The position numbers were made by a program, and so were the translations under genes. Below the pieces are notes generated by a model, which saw only the letters and a list, made by a program, of their open reading frames with translations, did no database searches and was not told where the DNA came from. Positions 47,206 to 55,841 of a DNA stretch of 64,000 nucleotides are shown in pieces. How positions within the stretch are numbered: position 1 is the stretch's first letter; every line of letters starts with the position of its first letter. Origin of the DNA: Antiquaquibacter soli (GTDB taxonomy: Bacteria > Actinomycetota > Actinomycetes > Actinomycetales > Microbacteriaceae); assembly GCF_030580675.1 (NCBI RefSeq), contig NZ_JAUQUB010000002.1, positions 186,001 through 250,000 of the forward strand. Direction: 5' to 3'.

Positions 47206-47928
47206 ATGAGGCTCGCGGAACGGGTGATCGTCGTCACGGGCGGCGGATCGGGCATCGGAGCCGCCACGGTGCGGCGGCTTGCGGAGGAGGGGGCGACGGC
47301 CGTGTCGCTCGACCTGTCCGTCGAGCGCGCGAGCGCGTCATCCCCCGCCCTGGGTCTGGCGTGCGACGTGACCGACGAATCGAGCGTCGCCGCCGCCCTC
47401 GACGAGGTCGTCGACCGGTTCGGAGCGCTCCACGGCGCCGTCATGAACGCGGGGATCGCCCTCGAGGTGCGCCTCACCGAGACGACCCTCGAGCAGTGGA
47501 ACCGGGTGCTCGCCGTCAACCTCACGGGCGCGTTCCTCGTCGCCAAGCACGCCGTGCTGCGGATGCCCGCGGGCGGGTCGCTCGTGTTCCACGCGTCGAT
47601 GTCGGGGCTCGTTGCCACGGCGGACGAACCCGCCTACTGCGCGAGCAAGGCGGGCGTCATCGGGCTGTCCCGCGCGATCGCCGTCGACCACGCGGCCCAG
47701 GGCATCCGCTCGAACGCCGTCTGCCCGGGAGTCGTCGACACCCCCATGACGCGCGACCAGTTCGCGCCGCATCCCGAGTTCCGCACCATGGTCGAGGGGA
47801 TGCACCCCGCCGGCCGCTTCGCCCGACCCGAGGAGATCGCGGCCGCGACCGCGTGGCTCCTGTCCGGCGACGCGTCGTTCGTGACCGGCACGGAGCTCGT
47901 CGTGGACGGCGGGTACACGGCGCGCTGA
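47206..47928 (+). CDS. Short-chain dehydrogenase/reductase
   Basis: A 240-residue cytosolic NAD(P)-dependent oxidoreductase. VTGGGSGIGAATVRRLAE binds the cofactor, NAG follows at about 78-80, and the catalytic residues are in HASMSGL and YCASKAG (Tyr-x3-Lys). PGVVDTPM and the C-terminal VTGTELVVDGGYTAR are typical. An Asp after the second strand (SLDLS) suggests NAD preference. AGGAGAGC fixes the start. Convergent with the long catabolic operon; substrate unknown. Confidence 0.93.
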   Translation: MRLAERVIVVTGGGSGIGAATVRRLAEEGATAVSLDLSVERASASSPALGLACDVTDESSVAAALDEVVDRFGALHGAVMNAGIALEVRLTETTLEQWNRVLAVNLTGAFLVAKHAVLRMPAGGSLVFHASMSGLVATADEPAYCASKAGVIGLSRAIAVDHAAQGIRSNAVCPGVVDTPMTRDQFAPHPEFRTMVEGMHPAGRFARPEEIAAATAWLLSGDASFVTGTELVVDGGYTAR

Positions 47929-48029
47929 CCGGAGCAGCTCAGCGAATCCGCTGCGTGCGGCGGAATCCGAGCGCCGCGGCGTCCGGATCGCGCCGAAATG
48001 CGCAGGTTCGGGATGACACCCCGCCCGCG

Positions 48030-49739
48030 TCAGCGCGACGCGAGGTACGCCGGCCAGGAGCCGTGCGCCGTGATGTCCCGGGCGCCGTCGAGCGCCGCGG
48101 GCGTGCATCCGAACCCGACGACCTCGGAGCCGTCGGACAGCCCGACCCGGCCGAGCGTCATCGGCGCGGGCAACGCGGCGAGGAACTCCCCGAGCGCACC
48201 GGGCGACAGGCGCCACAGCTCCCCGGCGATGGATGCCCCGCCCTCGGGACGGTGCACGAGCCCGGGCTTCGGCGGCACCGTGTCGAGCGCGAACAGCGAG
48301 TAGGACTCGGCCGTCGCAATGGTCCGGATGAACCGCGCCCCCAGTTCCTCGAGCTGCCGGTTGAGCGGCTGCCCGCGCAGGTGCGCCCCGAACACGGCGA
48401 GGTCGACACCGTCGTCGCCGAGTCCGGACGGAGCCTCCTCTCCGAGGAACCGCGCGGCGAGGTCGAGGGCGACGCCGTCCTCGAAGGCGCGAGTGACGAT
48501 CGTCGTGCCGAAGCCTCGGTCGGCGCCGTCGTCGAACGGCACGGCGACGGCGGCCAGGTCGAGGAGGTTCACGAAGTTGGTGAACGTGCCCATCCACGCG
48601 TTGACGCCGAGCGGGTCGGCGGCGACGTCGTCGAGCGTGGGGTGGCCCGGCGCGGTGGGGATCACGAGCCCGTCGAGGCGCACGCTCGCCGCGAGACCGT
48701 CGAGCGCGACGAGCGCCGCAGCCCGCGCCGACTCGAGCGCCGCTCGGTCGCGCACGTACTCGGCGCCCGTCACGGCGGCGGCCCGCCGCACGATCCCGGC
48801 GACGGTCGGGTCGAGCCCGTGCTCGTCGGTCATGAACTCGCCCGCTGCGGCGGATCGCCCGGCGACGATCGCGCCCTCGTACAGCAGCTTCGCGGTCGCG
48901 AGCAGCGGGGAGATGTCCATCGGGTGCAGCTCGGCGACGGAACCCCAGCGCGCGATCGCGGCATCCCACGATTCCCGTGCGGCGGCGTCGAGGGAGCCGA
49001 GGTCCTCCTCGCGAGGGATGCCGAGCGCGGGCCTCTCGGGGGCGGCGAGCCGCGCATCCGCGGGGGTGACTCGCGACAAGCCGTCAGCCGGGTCGGGCCC
49101 GGCCATGATGCCCGCCGCAGCGGCTCCGGCCGCGAGGTCGCGCGCGAAGACGGTGATCGTGTCGAAGGGGCGGCAGGCGTCGCGCATGCCGAGCACCGGC
49201 ACGAGCCCGAGGGTGGGCTTGATGCCGACGATGCGGTTGAGGGCGGCGGGAACCCGTCCCGAGCCAGCCGTGTCGGTGCCGAGCGAGAGGTCGGCCATCC
49301 CGAGCGCGACGGCGACGGCGGAGCCGGAGCTCGAGCCGCCGGAGATCCGCGACGGCCACAGCGCGTTCCGGACGGCGCCGTAGGGGCTGCGGGTCCCGAC
49401 GAGGCCGGTGGCGAACTGGTCGAGGTTCGTCTTGCCGATGACGATCGCGCCGGCCGCGCGCAGTCGGGCGACGGCCGGGGCATCCGTCGCCGCGGGTTCG
49501 GGGCGGCGCGACAGCGGCAGACCGAGGGTCGTCGGGAGTCCGGCGACGTCGATGTTGTCCTTGACGGCGAGGATGCTCCCGCGCAGCGGCAGCTCGGGCC
49601 CGGCGTCGAGGGCTGCCGCCTCGGCGAGCAGCTCCTCGGGGGCGCGCAGCGAGATCCACACCTCGGGCCGGTCGGCGGAGGCGATCGCGTCGAGAGCGCG
49701 CCGGACGGCGGCGGTGGCAGGGCCGATGGGGGAGCTCAT
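48030..49739 (-). CDS. atzF: Allophanate hydrolase (amidase-signature family)
   Basis: A 569-residue enzyme that hydrolyses allophanate (urea-1-carboxylate) to ammonia and CO2. The N-terminal amidase-signature domain (to about residue 440) has the Lys in AVKDNIDVAG and the two Ser in GGSSSGSAVAVALG and DTAGSGRVP, the Ser-Ser-Lys triad. NLDQFATGLVGTRSPYG is specific to this family. A C-terminal domain of about 120 residues matches the extra domain of AtzF-type enzymes. It is the last gene of the 15-gene operon and overlaps the PucR stop (ATGA). No urea carboxylase or AtzE/AtzG is beside it. Confidence 0.93.
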   Translation of the reverse strand: MSSPIGPATAAVRRALDAIASADRPEVWISLRAPEELLAEAAALDAGPELPLRGSILAVKDNIDVAGLPTTLGLPLSRRPEPAATDAPAVARLRAAGAIVIGKTNLDQFATGLVGTRSPYGAVRNALWPSRISGGSSSGSAVAVALGMADLSLGTDTAGSGRVPAALNRIVGIKPTLGLVPVLGMRDACRPFDTITVFARDLAAGAAAAGIMAGPDPADGLSRVTPADARLAAPERPALGIPREEDLGSLDAAARESWDAAIARWGSVAELHPMDISPLLATAKLLYEGAIVAGRSAAAGEFMTDEHGLDPTVAGIVRRAAAVTGAEYVRDRAALESARAAALVALDGLAASVRLDGLVIPTAPGHPTLDDVAADPLGVNAWMGTFTNFVNLLDLAAVAVPFDDGADRGFGTTIVTRAFEDGVALDLAARFLGEEAPSGLGDDGVDLAVFGAHLRGQPLNRQLEELGARFIRTIATAESYSLFALDTVPPKPGLVHRPEGGASIAGELWRLSPGALGEFLAALPAPMTLGRVGLSDGSEVVGFGCTPAALDGARDITAHGSWPAYLASR

Positions 49740-51445
49740 GACGGGGATGCCTTCCGCTGGGACTCGGACCGCTCGCGCTGCGTGTCGAGCACGAGCAGCG
49801 CGACCTGGAGGGTGACGCACGACTGCTCGTCGTCGAGGTCGACGCCGAGCACGTCGCCGATGAGGCGCAAGCGCTCGTGCATCCACGGCCTCGAGACGAA
49901 CGCGTTGCGGGCGGCAACGGTCTTGTTGCGTCCCGCATCGAGGAAGTGCCGCAGCAGGGGCACGAGGGACGTCTTGTGCTGGGCGTCGTAGTCGACGAGG
50001 TCGCCGATGGCCCGCTCGGCGAACTGCACGACGCGCGGGTCGTCGCGCAGGGTGTGGATGAGCCCGCGCAGCCCGAGATCGCTCGCGGTGACGACCGCTT
50101 CGTCGACGCCCATGCTGGCGGCGGTGCCCGCGGTCTCGATCGCATCGAGGAGAGCGGTGCGGGATGCCGCGGCTCCCCGACCGGCTCCGCCCGCCGCCGC
50201 GAGTACCGCGGTGCCGTCGCGCCGAAGGTGCTCGACGATCGCCTCGCCCACCTCGAGGTCGGTCGATCCCGCGGGGACGGTGGTGAGCATCCCGACCGTG
50301 AAGTCGTCGACGGGGGCGACGAGCGAGGCGAGACCGCGCTCCTGGGCGATGTCGGAGATGGCGCTCGCGAGGGTGCGCAGCGCGCGCTGCCGGTCGCGCG
50401 GGTCCTGGGCGCCGGTCGCCCGCGAGCGGAACGCGAACGCGGCGAGGCGCATGCGGCGGAACGAGACGCCGAGCGCGGTGGCCTGCTCGTCGAGCTCGGC
50501 CGGATCGGCGTCGCCGGTGAGGAGCCGGCTGAGGAGGCTCGAGTGGGTCGTGAGGTCGAGCAGGTGCGACTCGCGGTCGACGAGCCGCCCGATGGCGAGA
50601 GTGGACGCGGCCTGCTCGACGAGCATGATGAGCGAGCGCGGGATGGTCATCGTCGGGTCGAGGGCGGCGTCGAGGTCGCGGGCTCCCGCGGAGGGCGCCA
50701 TGAGCACGAGCCGGCCCCAGTCGTTGCCCCGCGCGCCGACGGTCGTCTGCAGCCAGCCGCTCAGCGGGTCGTAGTAGGTGCGCACGGCGCGGTGGGGCCG
50801 ACCGGCGTGCTCCGCCCACTCGGCGAGCACGTCGCCGGGGGTTCGCTCGGCGGGGTCGAAGGCGAGCACCTGCCGGGATCGGTTCTCGAGCACGACGGCG
50901 AACCCGGAGAGCTTCGCGACCTGCCGCAGCACGATCTCGGGCTTGCTGCCCTGCACGGCGAGCGCGCTGAAGATCTGGTGGATGCTCTCCGACGCCTGCA
51001 GGTCGCGGATCTGCACGTCGATGAGCGAGGCGTGCACTTCCTCGGTCACGTCGATGAACGCGATCGTGCGGCGGAGGGCGATGAGCGGCAGCCCGTGCTT
51101 CTCGGCGGCGTCGACGAGGGCCGGCGGGAGGCGGTCGGTGTAGCGCGGGCCGAGGCCGATGACGAGGGCGGCGGCGTTCGCCTCGACGAGCCGCTCCACG
51201 TAGAGGGCGAGCCCCGCGGGGTCCTCGGGGAAGACGATGCCCATGGTGAGCAGCAGCTCGCCGCCGTGCAGGAGCCCGCCGATGTTGACGGCCTCGCTCA
51301 TGTGCACCCACCGCACGCGGCGGCCGAGGCCGGCCGCCCCGGCGACGACGACCGGGTCGCCGCGCTGGATCGCGGGGAACTCGAGCGCCTGCGCGACGGT
51401 CGGCAGCTCGTTCTGCGAGCGCCCGTACTGGGGCAGCCGGATCAC
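49736..51445 (-). CDS. PucR family transcriptional regulator
   Basis: A 569-residue regulator. Residues about 10-130 form the PucR purine-catabolism-like domain (LPTVAQALEFPAIQRGDPVV, then VRWVHMSEAVNIGGLLHGGELLLT in part). A GAF-like or linker region follows. The C-terminus carries the PucR helix-turn-helix: LRHFLDAGRNKTVAARNAF and HERLRLIGDVLGVDLDD. I choose the GTG at 51445, which overlaps the peptidase stop (GTGA); the adjacent GTG at 51448 is equally possible. It is inside the operon and probably controls it in response to the nitrogen substrate. Confidence 0.91.
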   Translation of the reverse strand: MIRLPQYGRSQNELPTVAQALEFPAIQRGDPVVVAGAAGLGRRVRWVHMSEAVNIGGLLHGGELLLTMGIVFPEDPAGLALYVERLVEANAAALVIGLGPRYTDRLPPALVDAAEKHGLPLIALRRTIAFIDVTEEVHASLIDVQIRDLQASESIHQIFSALAVQGSKPEIVLRQVAKLSGFAVVLENRSRQVLAFDPAERTPGDVLAEWAEHAGRPHRAVRTYYDPLSGWLQTTVGARGNDWGRLVLMAPSAGARDLDAALDPTMTIPRSLIMLVEQAASTLAIGRLVDRESHLLDLTTHSSLLSRLLTGDADPAELDEQATALGVSFRRMRLAAFAFRSRATGAQDPRDRQRALRTLASAISDIAQERGLASLVAPVDDFTVGMLTTVPAGSTDLEVGEAIVEHLRRDGTAVLAAAGGAGRGAAASRTALLDAIETAGTAASMGVDEAVVTASDLGLRGLIHTLRDDPRVVQFAERAIGDLVDYDAQHKTSLVPLLRHFLDAGRNKTVAARNAFVSRPWMHERLRLIGDVLGVDLDDEQSCVTLQVALLVLDTQRERSESQRKASPS

Positions 51446-52605
51446 CACGACTGCACCAGGTCCCACAGCAGGGCGGACCCGAGCTCGAGGTCGGCGACGG
51501 GGACGAACTCGTCGGCGGTGTGCGCCTGGTCGGTCGCGCCCGGCCCGAGAACCGTGGACGAGGTGGTGCCGGTGAGCGCGGCGATCATCGCCGAGTCGGT
51601 GTAGGCCTCGTGACCGTCCGCCCCGCCGACCTCGGGCTCCCGGCCGGCCACGGCGAGGTACGAGGCCCGCAGCCCGCGGACGATCTTGGAATCGTCGGAT
51701 GCCCGCACCGGCGGCCTCCGCGCCCCGAGCGCCTCGATCGAGAACGAGGCGCCGTCGTAGCGGCGCACGACGTCGGCGGCGATGCGCTCCACCATGGTGA
51801 CGGCGTCCTCGGGGACGAGCGGCGGCACGATCCTCAGGTCGAGCTCGGCGGTGACGAGCGCGGGCACGACGTTGGTCGCGACCCCGCCGGAGATGACCCC
51901 GGTCGTGAATCGCGGCCGCCCGAGGATGTCGTCGTCGAAGGGCAGCGCCTCGAAGGCGGCCTCGAGCTCGACCATGATGTGCGCGAGCACGTGGGCCGCG
52001 TTCGTCCCGAGGTGCGCCCGACCGGCGTGCGCCATGCGCCCGGTCACGGTGAGAGTGATCCAGCGCAGCCCCATCTGGGAGATGCGCAGCCGCATCCCCG
52101 ACGGCTCGGGGGCGAGGATCTGGTCGTCGGGGCGCAGGAGCCCGTCCTCGACGAGCTGGTAGGCGCCGAGCATCCCGGGGGCCTCCTCGTCGACGGTGTA
52201 GAAGCACACGACGTCGGCGGGCGGCACGGTGCCGGTCGAGACGAGGGCGTCGAGGAGGCCGATCGTGAGCGCGAGGCCGGACTTCATGTCGCACGCGCCG
52301 CGACCGTAGAGCAGACCGTCGACGATCTGCCCGCCGAGCGGGTCGCGGGTCCAGCCGGAGCCGATCGGCACGGTGTCCATGTGCGAGACGAGCACGAGTC
52401 GCGGGGCCGAGCGGTCGGCTCCCGGGATGACCACGCTCAGGTTGTCGCGACCCGGCCGCACCGGGTGCCGCGCGACGTCGAGGCCGAGGCCGCGCAACCG
52501 CGACTCGATCCAGTCGGCCGCGTCGGCCTCGAGCACCCCGGGGTTGGTGGACTCGATGCCGATGAGTCTCTGGGTGTCGGCGATGACGGTCTCGACGTCG
52601 ATCAT
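51442..52605 (-). CDS. M20 family metallo-amidohydrolase/peptidase
   Basis: A 387-residue ArgE/DapE-type enzyme. VLVSHMDTVP gives the first zinc His and the catalytic Asp, GRGACDMKSG the bridging Asp, and YTVDEEAPG the catalytic Glu and zinc Glu. GADGHEAYTDSAM near the end holds another ligand region. The dimerisation domain is in the middle (about 180-295). Family members remove acyl or carbamoyl groups from amino acids, including allantoate and N-carbamoyl substrates; which applies here is unknown. AAGGAG fixes the start; it lies 11 bases after the SDR gene. Confidence 0.92.
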   Translation of the reverse strand: MIDVETVIADTQRLIGIESTNPGVLEADAADWIESRLRGLGLDVARHPVRPGRDNLSVVIPGADRSAPRLVLVSHMDTVPIGSGWTRDPLGGQIVDGLLYGRGACDMKSGLALTIGLLDALVSTGTVPPADVVCFYTVDEEAPGMLGAYQLVEDGLLRPDDQILAPEPSGMRLRISQMGLRWITLTVTGRMAHAGRAHLGTNAAHVLAHIMVELEAAFEALPFDDDILGRPRFTTGVISGGVATNVVPALVTAELDLRIVPPLVPEDAVTMVERIAADVVRRYDGASFSIEALGARRPPVRASDDSKIVRGLRASYLAVAGREPEVGGADGHEAYTDSAMIAALTGTTSSTVLGPGATDQAHTADEFVPVADLELGSALLWDLVQSW

Positions 52606-52616
52606 GGTGCTCCTTC

Positions 52617-53369
52617 TCAGTTCGGCGGTCCGTCGATGACGACGGACTGCCCGCTCATGCCCGTCGAGGCCGCGCTCGCGAGGAACGCGACGACCTGGGC
52701 GACTTCCCGGATGTCGATGAGCCGGTTGAACGCGGTCGCCCCCGCGAACTGCGCGAGGGTCTCCTCGGTCGAGACGCCGTTGCGCTCGCCGACCTGGGCG
52801 GCGAGGGTGCGCAGCATGGGGGAGTCGATGTTGCCGGGGCACACCGCGTTCGCTCGCGCCCCGAAGCGCGCGATCTCGGAGGCGTGGCACTGCATGAATC
52901 CGATGAGACCGAACTTGCTCGACGCGTAGACGCTCGCGCCGCCCTCGCCGACCAGTCCCGCGGTGGAGGAGAAGTAGACGATGCTGCACTCGCGCGGGTT
53001 CGCCTCCAGGTTGAGGGATGCCGCCTGCCCGAAGTAGGCCGCCCCCTTCAGGTTCACGGTCAGCACGCGGTCCCACGCGTCCCAATCGGTGGTGGCGACC
53101 GGACCGGTGTAGTTGGTGCCGGCGGCGTACACGAGGGCGTCGTAGTGCCCGACCGAGGCATCCGGCCCGAGGAGGGCGAGCACGCCCTCGCGGTCGGTGA
53201 CGTCGAGGGGCACGGCGGCGTGGCCGGACCCGGGCAGCGCGGCGACGACGGCGGAGGCATCCGCGAAGTCGGCAACGGTCACGCGCATCCCCTGCTCGGC
53301 GAGCACGGCCGCGACGACGGAGCCGATGGCGCCCGCGCCGCCCACGACGACGACGTGCCGCGCGCTCAT
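52617..53369 (-). CDS. Short-chain dehydrogenase/reductase
   Basis: A 250-residue SDR. GGAGAIGSVVAAVLAEQG binds NAD(P), and FSSTAGLVGEGGASVYASSK holds the catalytic Ser and Tyr-x3-Lys. PGNIDSPM and GMSGQSVVIDGPP follow the classical SDR plan. It overlaps the E1 beta stop (ATGA) in the catabolic operon, so it probably oxidises an alcohol or hydroxy-acid intermediate. It is not closely similar to the SDR at 47206. Confidence 0.93.
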   Translation of the reverse strand: MSARHVVVVGGAGAIGSVVAAVLAEQGMRVTVADFADASAVVAALPGSGHAAVPLDVTDREGVLALLGPDASVGHYDALVYAAGTNYTGPVATTDWDAWDRVLTVNLKGAAYFGQAASLNLEANPRECSIVYFSSTAGLVGEGGASVYASSKFGLIGFMQCHASEIARFGARANAVCPGNIDSPMLRTLAAQVGERNGVSTEETLAQFAGATAFNRLIDIREVAQVVAFLASAASTGMSGQSVVIDGPPN

Positions 53370-54385
53370 CGAGCCGCCCCCGCTCGCACGATCGCGTTCA
53401 GGATGGACTCGGTTCCGGGCACGATCTGCCTCTCCAAACTCAGGGCCGCGGGAACCGGGACACCCGGGTTGCCGTGTCGGCCGACGTAGTCGAGGGAGCC
53501 GAGGCCGAACCGCTCGATGGCTCCCGTGATGAGCTCGCCGCTCAGTCCGTAGCCGAGGTAGTCCTCGTCGACGACGAGGAGGGAACGGGTCTTCGCGATC
53601 GAGGCGCCGATGGTGTCCCAGTCGATGGGCACGATCGAGCGGAGGTCGATGACCTCGACGTCGACCCCGCTGAGGATCGCGGCATCCGCGGCGGTGAGCG
53701 CGTGCCGCACCGAGCCGCTGAGCGTGACGAGCGTGAGGTCGCTCCCCGGCCGCACGACGGCGGCCTTGTCGAGCGGCACGTCGTAGGCCTCGCGCGGCAC
53801 GTTCGCGCCGAACTCGAAGTCCTGGGCGCGCTCGAGCAGGAGGCCCTTGTGCTCGATGAAGACGACGGGGTCGTTCGAGGCGACCGCGGCGGCGATCATG
53901 CCCTTCGAGTCGTAGGGGTTCGACGGGGCGACGACGCGCAAGCCGGGCAGGTGGCCGAACAGGCCCCACAGCGTCTGCGAGTGCTGCGCGGCGGCGCCGA
54001 TGCTGCCGCCCGCGGTCTTGATGACGACGGGCATGTCGACGCGGCCGCCGGACATGTAGGGGATCTTCGCGATCGCGTTGTAGACCTGCTCGAGGCACAC
54101 GCCGATGAAGTCGACGAACATGATCTCGATGACGGGCCGGTAGCCCTCCATCGCGAGGCCCACGGCCATGCCCGTGAACGCCATCTCCGAGATCGGGGTG
54201 TCGAGCACGCGCTGGGGCCCGAACGCCTTGAGCAGTCCGCGGGTCGAGCCGAACACTCCGCCCTGCGTGGCGACGTCCTCGCCGATGACGAGCACGCGGT
54301 CGTCGTCCTCCATGGCCAGGCGGAGCCCCTCGGCGACGGCTTGCGAGATGTTGATGTTGCGCGGGGCGACGGCGGTGTCGGTCAT
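53366..54385 (-). CDS. Thiamine-diphosphate dehydrogenase E1 component, beta subunit (acetoin/pyruvate type)
   Basis: A 339-residue partner of the alpha subunit below. NISQAVAEGLRLAMEDDDRVLVIGEDV is the standard opening (given in part), followed by DTPISEMAFTGMAVGLAMEG, which contains the Glu that activates the thiazolium ring. EIMFVDFIGVCLEQ and KTAGGSIGAAAQHSQ are close to AcoB and PDH E1 beta. It overlaps both neighbours with ATGA junctions. No E2 or E3 gene is present in the window. Confidence 0.94.
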   Translation of the reverse strand: MTDTAVAPRNINISQAVAEGLRLAMEDDDRVLVIGEDVATQGGVFGSTRGLLKAFGPQRVLDTPISEMAFTGMAVGLAMEGYRPVIEIMFVDFIGVCLEQVYNAIAKIPYMSGGRVDMPVVIKTAGGSIGAAAQHSQTLWGLFGHLPGLRVVAPSNPYDSKGMIAAAVASNDPVVFIEHKGLLLERAQDFEFGANVPREAYDVPLDKAAVVRPGSDLTLVTLSGSVRHALTAADAAILSGVDVEVIDLRSIVPIDWDTIGASIAKTRSLLVVDEDYLGYGLSGELITGAIERFGLGSLDYVGRHGNPGVPVPAALSLERQIVPGTESILNAIVRAGAAR

Positions 54386-55389
54386 GCGACGGCTCCCTTC
54401 GTGCCGAAGTCGACGGTCAGGCCGGAGGCGAACACGTGGTCGTGCGCGAGCGAGCGGTCGGGCTGCGACTCGGCCCGCACGGCCGCGAGCACGGCGTCGA
54501 TCTCGGCAGATGCCTCGGCCTCGAGCTCTCCGAGGGTCGCCTCGTCGAGCATCCCCGAGTCCCTCAACTGCGCGCGCAGCAGCACGACCGGGTCCTTCGT
54601 CGTCGTGCGGTCGGTCTTCTCGGTCTGGCTGCGGTACAGGTCGAGGTCGCCCTCGTAGTGCCCGCGGAACCGGTAGCACATCGCCTCGACGATCGCGGGG
54701 CCGGTCGAGCGGGCGTGGGCGACGGCGCGGCCGATCGCGGCGGACGTGGCATCCACGTCGAGCCCGTCGACGCGTTCGCCGGGCGCCGAGTAGGCGGATG
54801 CCCGCTCCGCGAGCGTCGGCGTCGAGCTCGCCGCGGAGAACGGCACCGAGATCGCCCACTCGTTGTTCTCGATGATCACGACGAGGGCCAGGCCGAGCAC
54901 GCTCGCCATGTTCATGGTCTCGTGGAAGCCGCCCGTGTTGACCGACCCGTCGCCGATCACTGCGAAGGCGACCGAGTCGCGACCGGAGATCTTCGCCGCG
55001 TACGCGTGGCCGAGGGCCACCGGCAGGGACGCCCCGACGATGCCCGTAGTCGAGAAGCGGCGCTCCCGGTCGAAGAGGTGCATGTGGCCGCCGAAGCCGC
55101 CGCACAGCCCCGTCTCCTTCTCGAAGATCTCCGCCATGAGCGGGTGCAGCGGGATGCGCTTGGCGATCGCGTGCAGGTGGTTGCGGTGCGTGCTCGCGAG
55201 CGAGTCCCCGTCGCGGATGTGCTCGGCGAGGGCGGCGGCGATCGCCTCTTGGCCGATGGCGGTGTGGAGCTCGCCGTGGATCTCCTTCGACGCGACTCCC
55301 GTGAGGCACGCCTCCTCGAAGCGGCGCATGAGGACCATCAGGCGGTAGCGGTCGCGCCACAGCTGCGCGTCGGTCAGGGTGTCGCTCAC
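54382..55389 (-). CDS. Thiamine-diphosphate dehydrogenase E1 component, alpha subunit (acetoin/pyruvate type)
   Basis: A 335-residue subunit binding the cofactor pyrophosphate: VIGDGSVNTGGFHETMNMAS and IENNEWAISVP form the GDG...NN thiamine-diphosphate motif. RFEEACLTGVASKEIHGELHTAIGQEAI (in part) and GGFGGHMHLFD are close to AcoA. YRFRGHYEGD is the conserved phosphorylation-loop region. The heterodimer oxidatively decarboxylates a 2-oxo acid or cleaves acetoin; which is not decidable. GTG start overlapping the VOC stop (GTGA). Confidence 0.94.
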   Translation of the reverse strand: MSDTLTDAQLWRDRYRLMVLMRRFEEACLTGVASKEIHGELHTAIGQEAIAAALAEHIRDGDSLASTHRNHLHAIAKRIPLHPLMAEIFEKETGLCGGFGGHMHLFDRERRFSTTGIVGASLPVALGHAYAAKISGRDSVAFAVIGDGSVNTGGFHETMNMASVLGLALVVIIENNEWAISVPFSAASSTPTLAERASAYSAPGERVDGLDVDATSAAIGRAVAHARSTGPAIVEAMCYRFRGHYEGDLDLYRSQTEKTDRTTTKDPVVLLRAQLRDSGMLDEATLGELEAEASAEIDAVLAAVRAESQPDRSLAHDHVFASGLTVDFGTKGAVA

Positions 55390-55841
55390 CACGCCTCCTC
55401 GAGCTCGATGACGGTGCCCGTGGGACCCCAGCAGTACACCGCGCGGCCCTCCTCGAACAGCACGATCTCGCCCATGAGCGAGCCACCCCGCTCGACGAGG
55501 GCGTCGATGGATGCTTCGAGCTCGCGCACCTGGTACGCCCCGTGCCCCACCCCGACGTGCACGGGGAGCCGCGGGTCGAGGCCGGCCGGGACATCCCGCA
55601 CCTCGATGAGTTCGAGGCGGGTGGAGCTGAACGGCGCGACGAGCTGGGCGAGGTCGCACACGACGCCGTCGACGCCGACGGTGCGCTGGAACTGGTCGTC
55701 CATGTCGCGCACGAGGAACTCGACCTCGAAGCCGAGGGTGTCGCGGTAGAACTCGATCGATCGGTCGAGGCTCTCGACGACGAGGCCCGCGTGGTGCCAC
55801 GACCACGCGAGGGCCCCGCCGTGCTCAGCGTGCTTGGGCAT
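55386..55841 (-). CDS. VOC (glyoxalase/dioxygenase-fold) family protein
   Basis: A 151-residue metal-dependent family member. WSWHHAGLVVESLDRSIEFYRDTLGF contains the first ligand His (given in part), LPVHVGVGHGAYQV the second, and TGTVIELEE the terminal Glu. That pattern fits lyases, epimerases and ring-cleaving dioxygenases. It overlaps the 3' end of the gamma-glutamyltransferase-like gene by 17 bases. Likely acts on one pathway intermediate. Confidence 0.88.
   Translation of the reverse strand: MPKHAEHGGALAWSWHHAGLVVESLDRSIEFYRDTLGFEVEFLVRDMDDQFQRTVGVDGVVCDLAQLVAPFSSTRLELIEVRDVPAGLDPRLPVHVGVGHGAYQVRELEASIDALVERGGSLMGEIVLFEEGRAVYCWGPTGTVIELEEAW

Noticed and set aside
53366-55389. Housekeeping pyruvate dehydrogenase
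   Set aside because: Embedded in a substrate-specific operon without E2/E3, so a dedicated pathway role is more likely.
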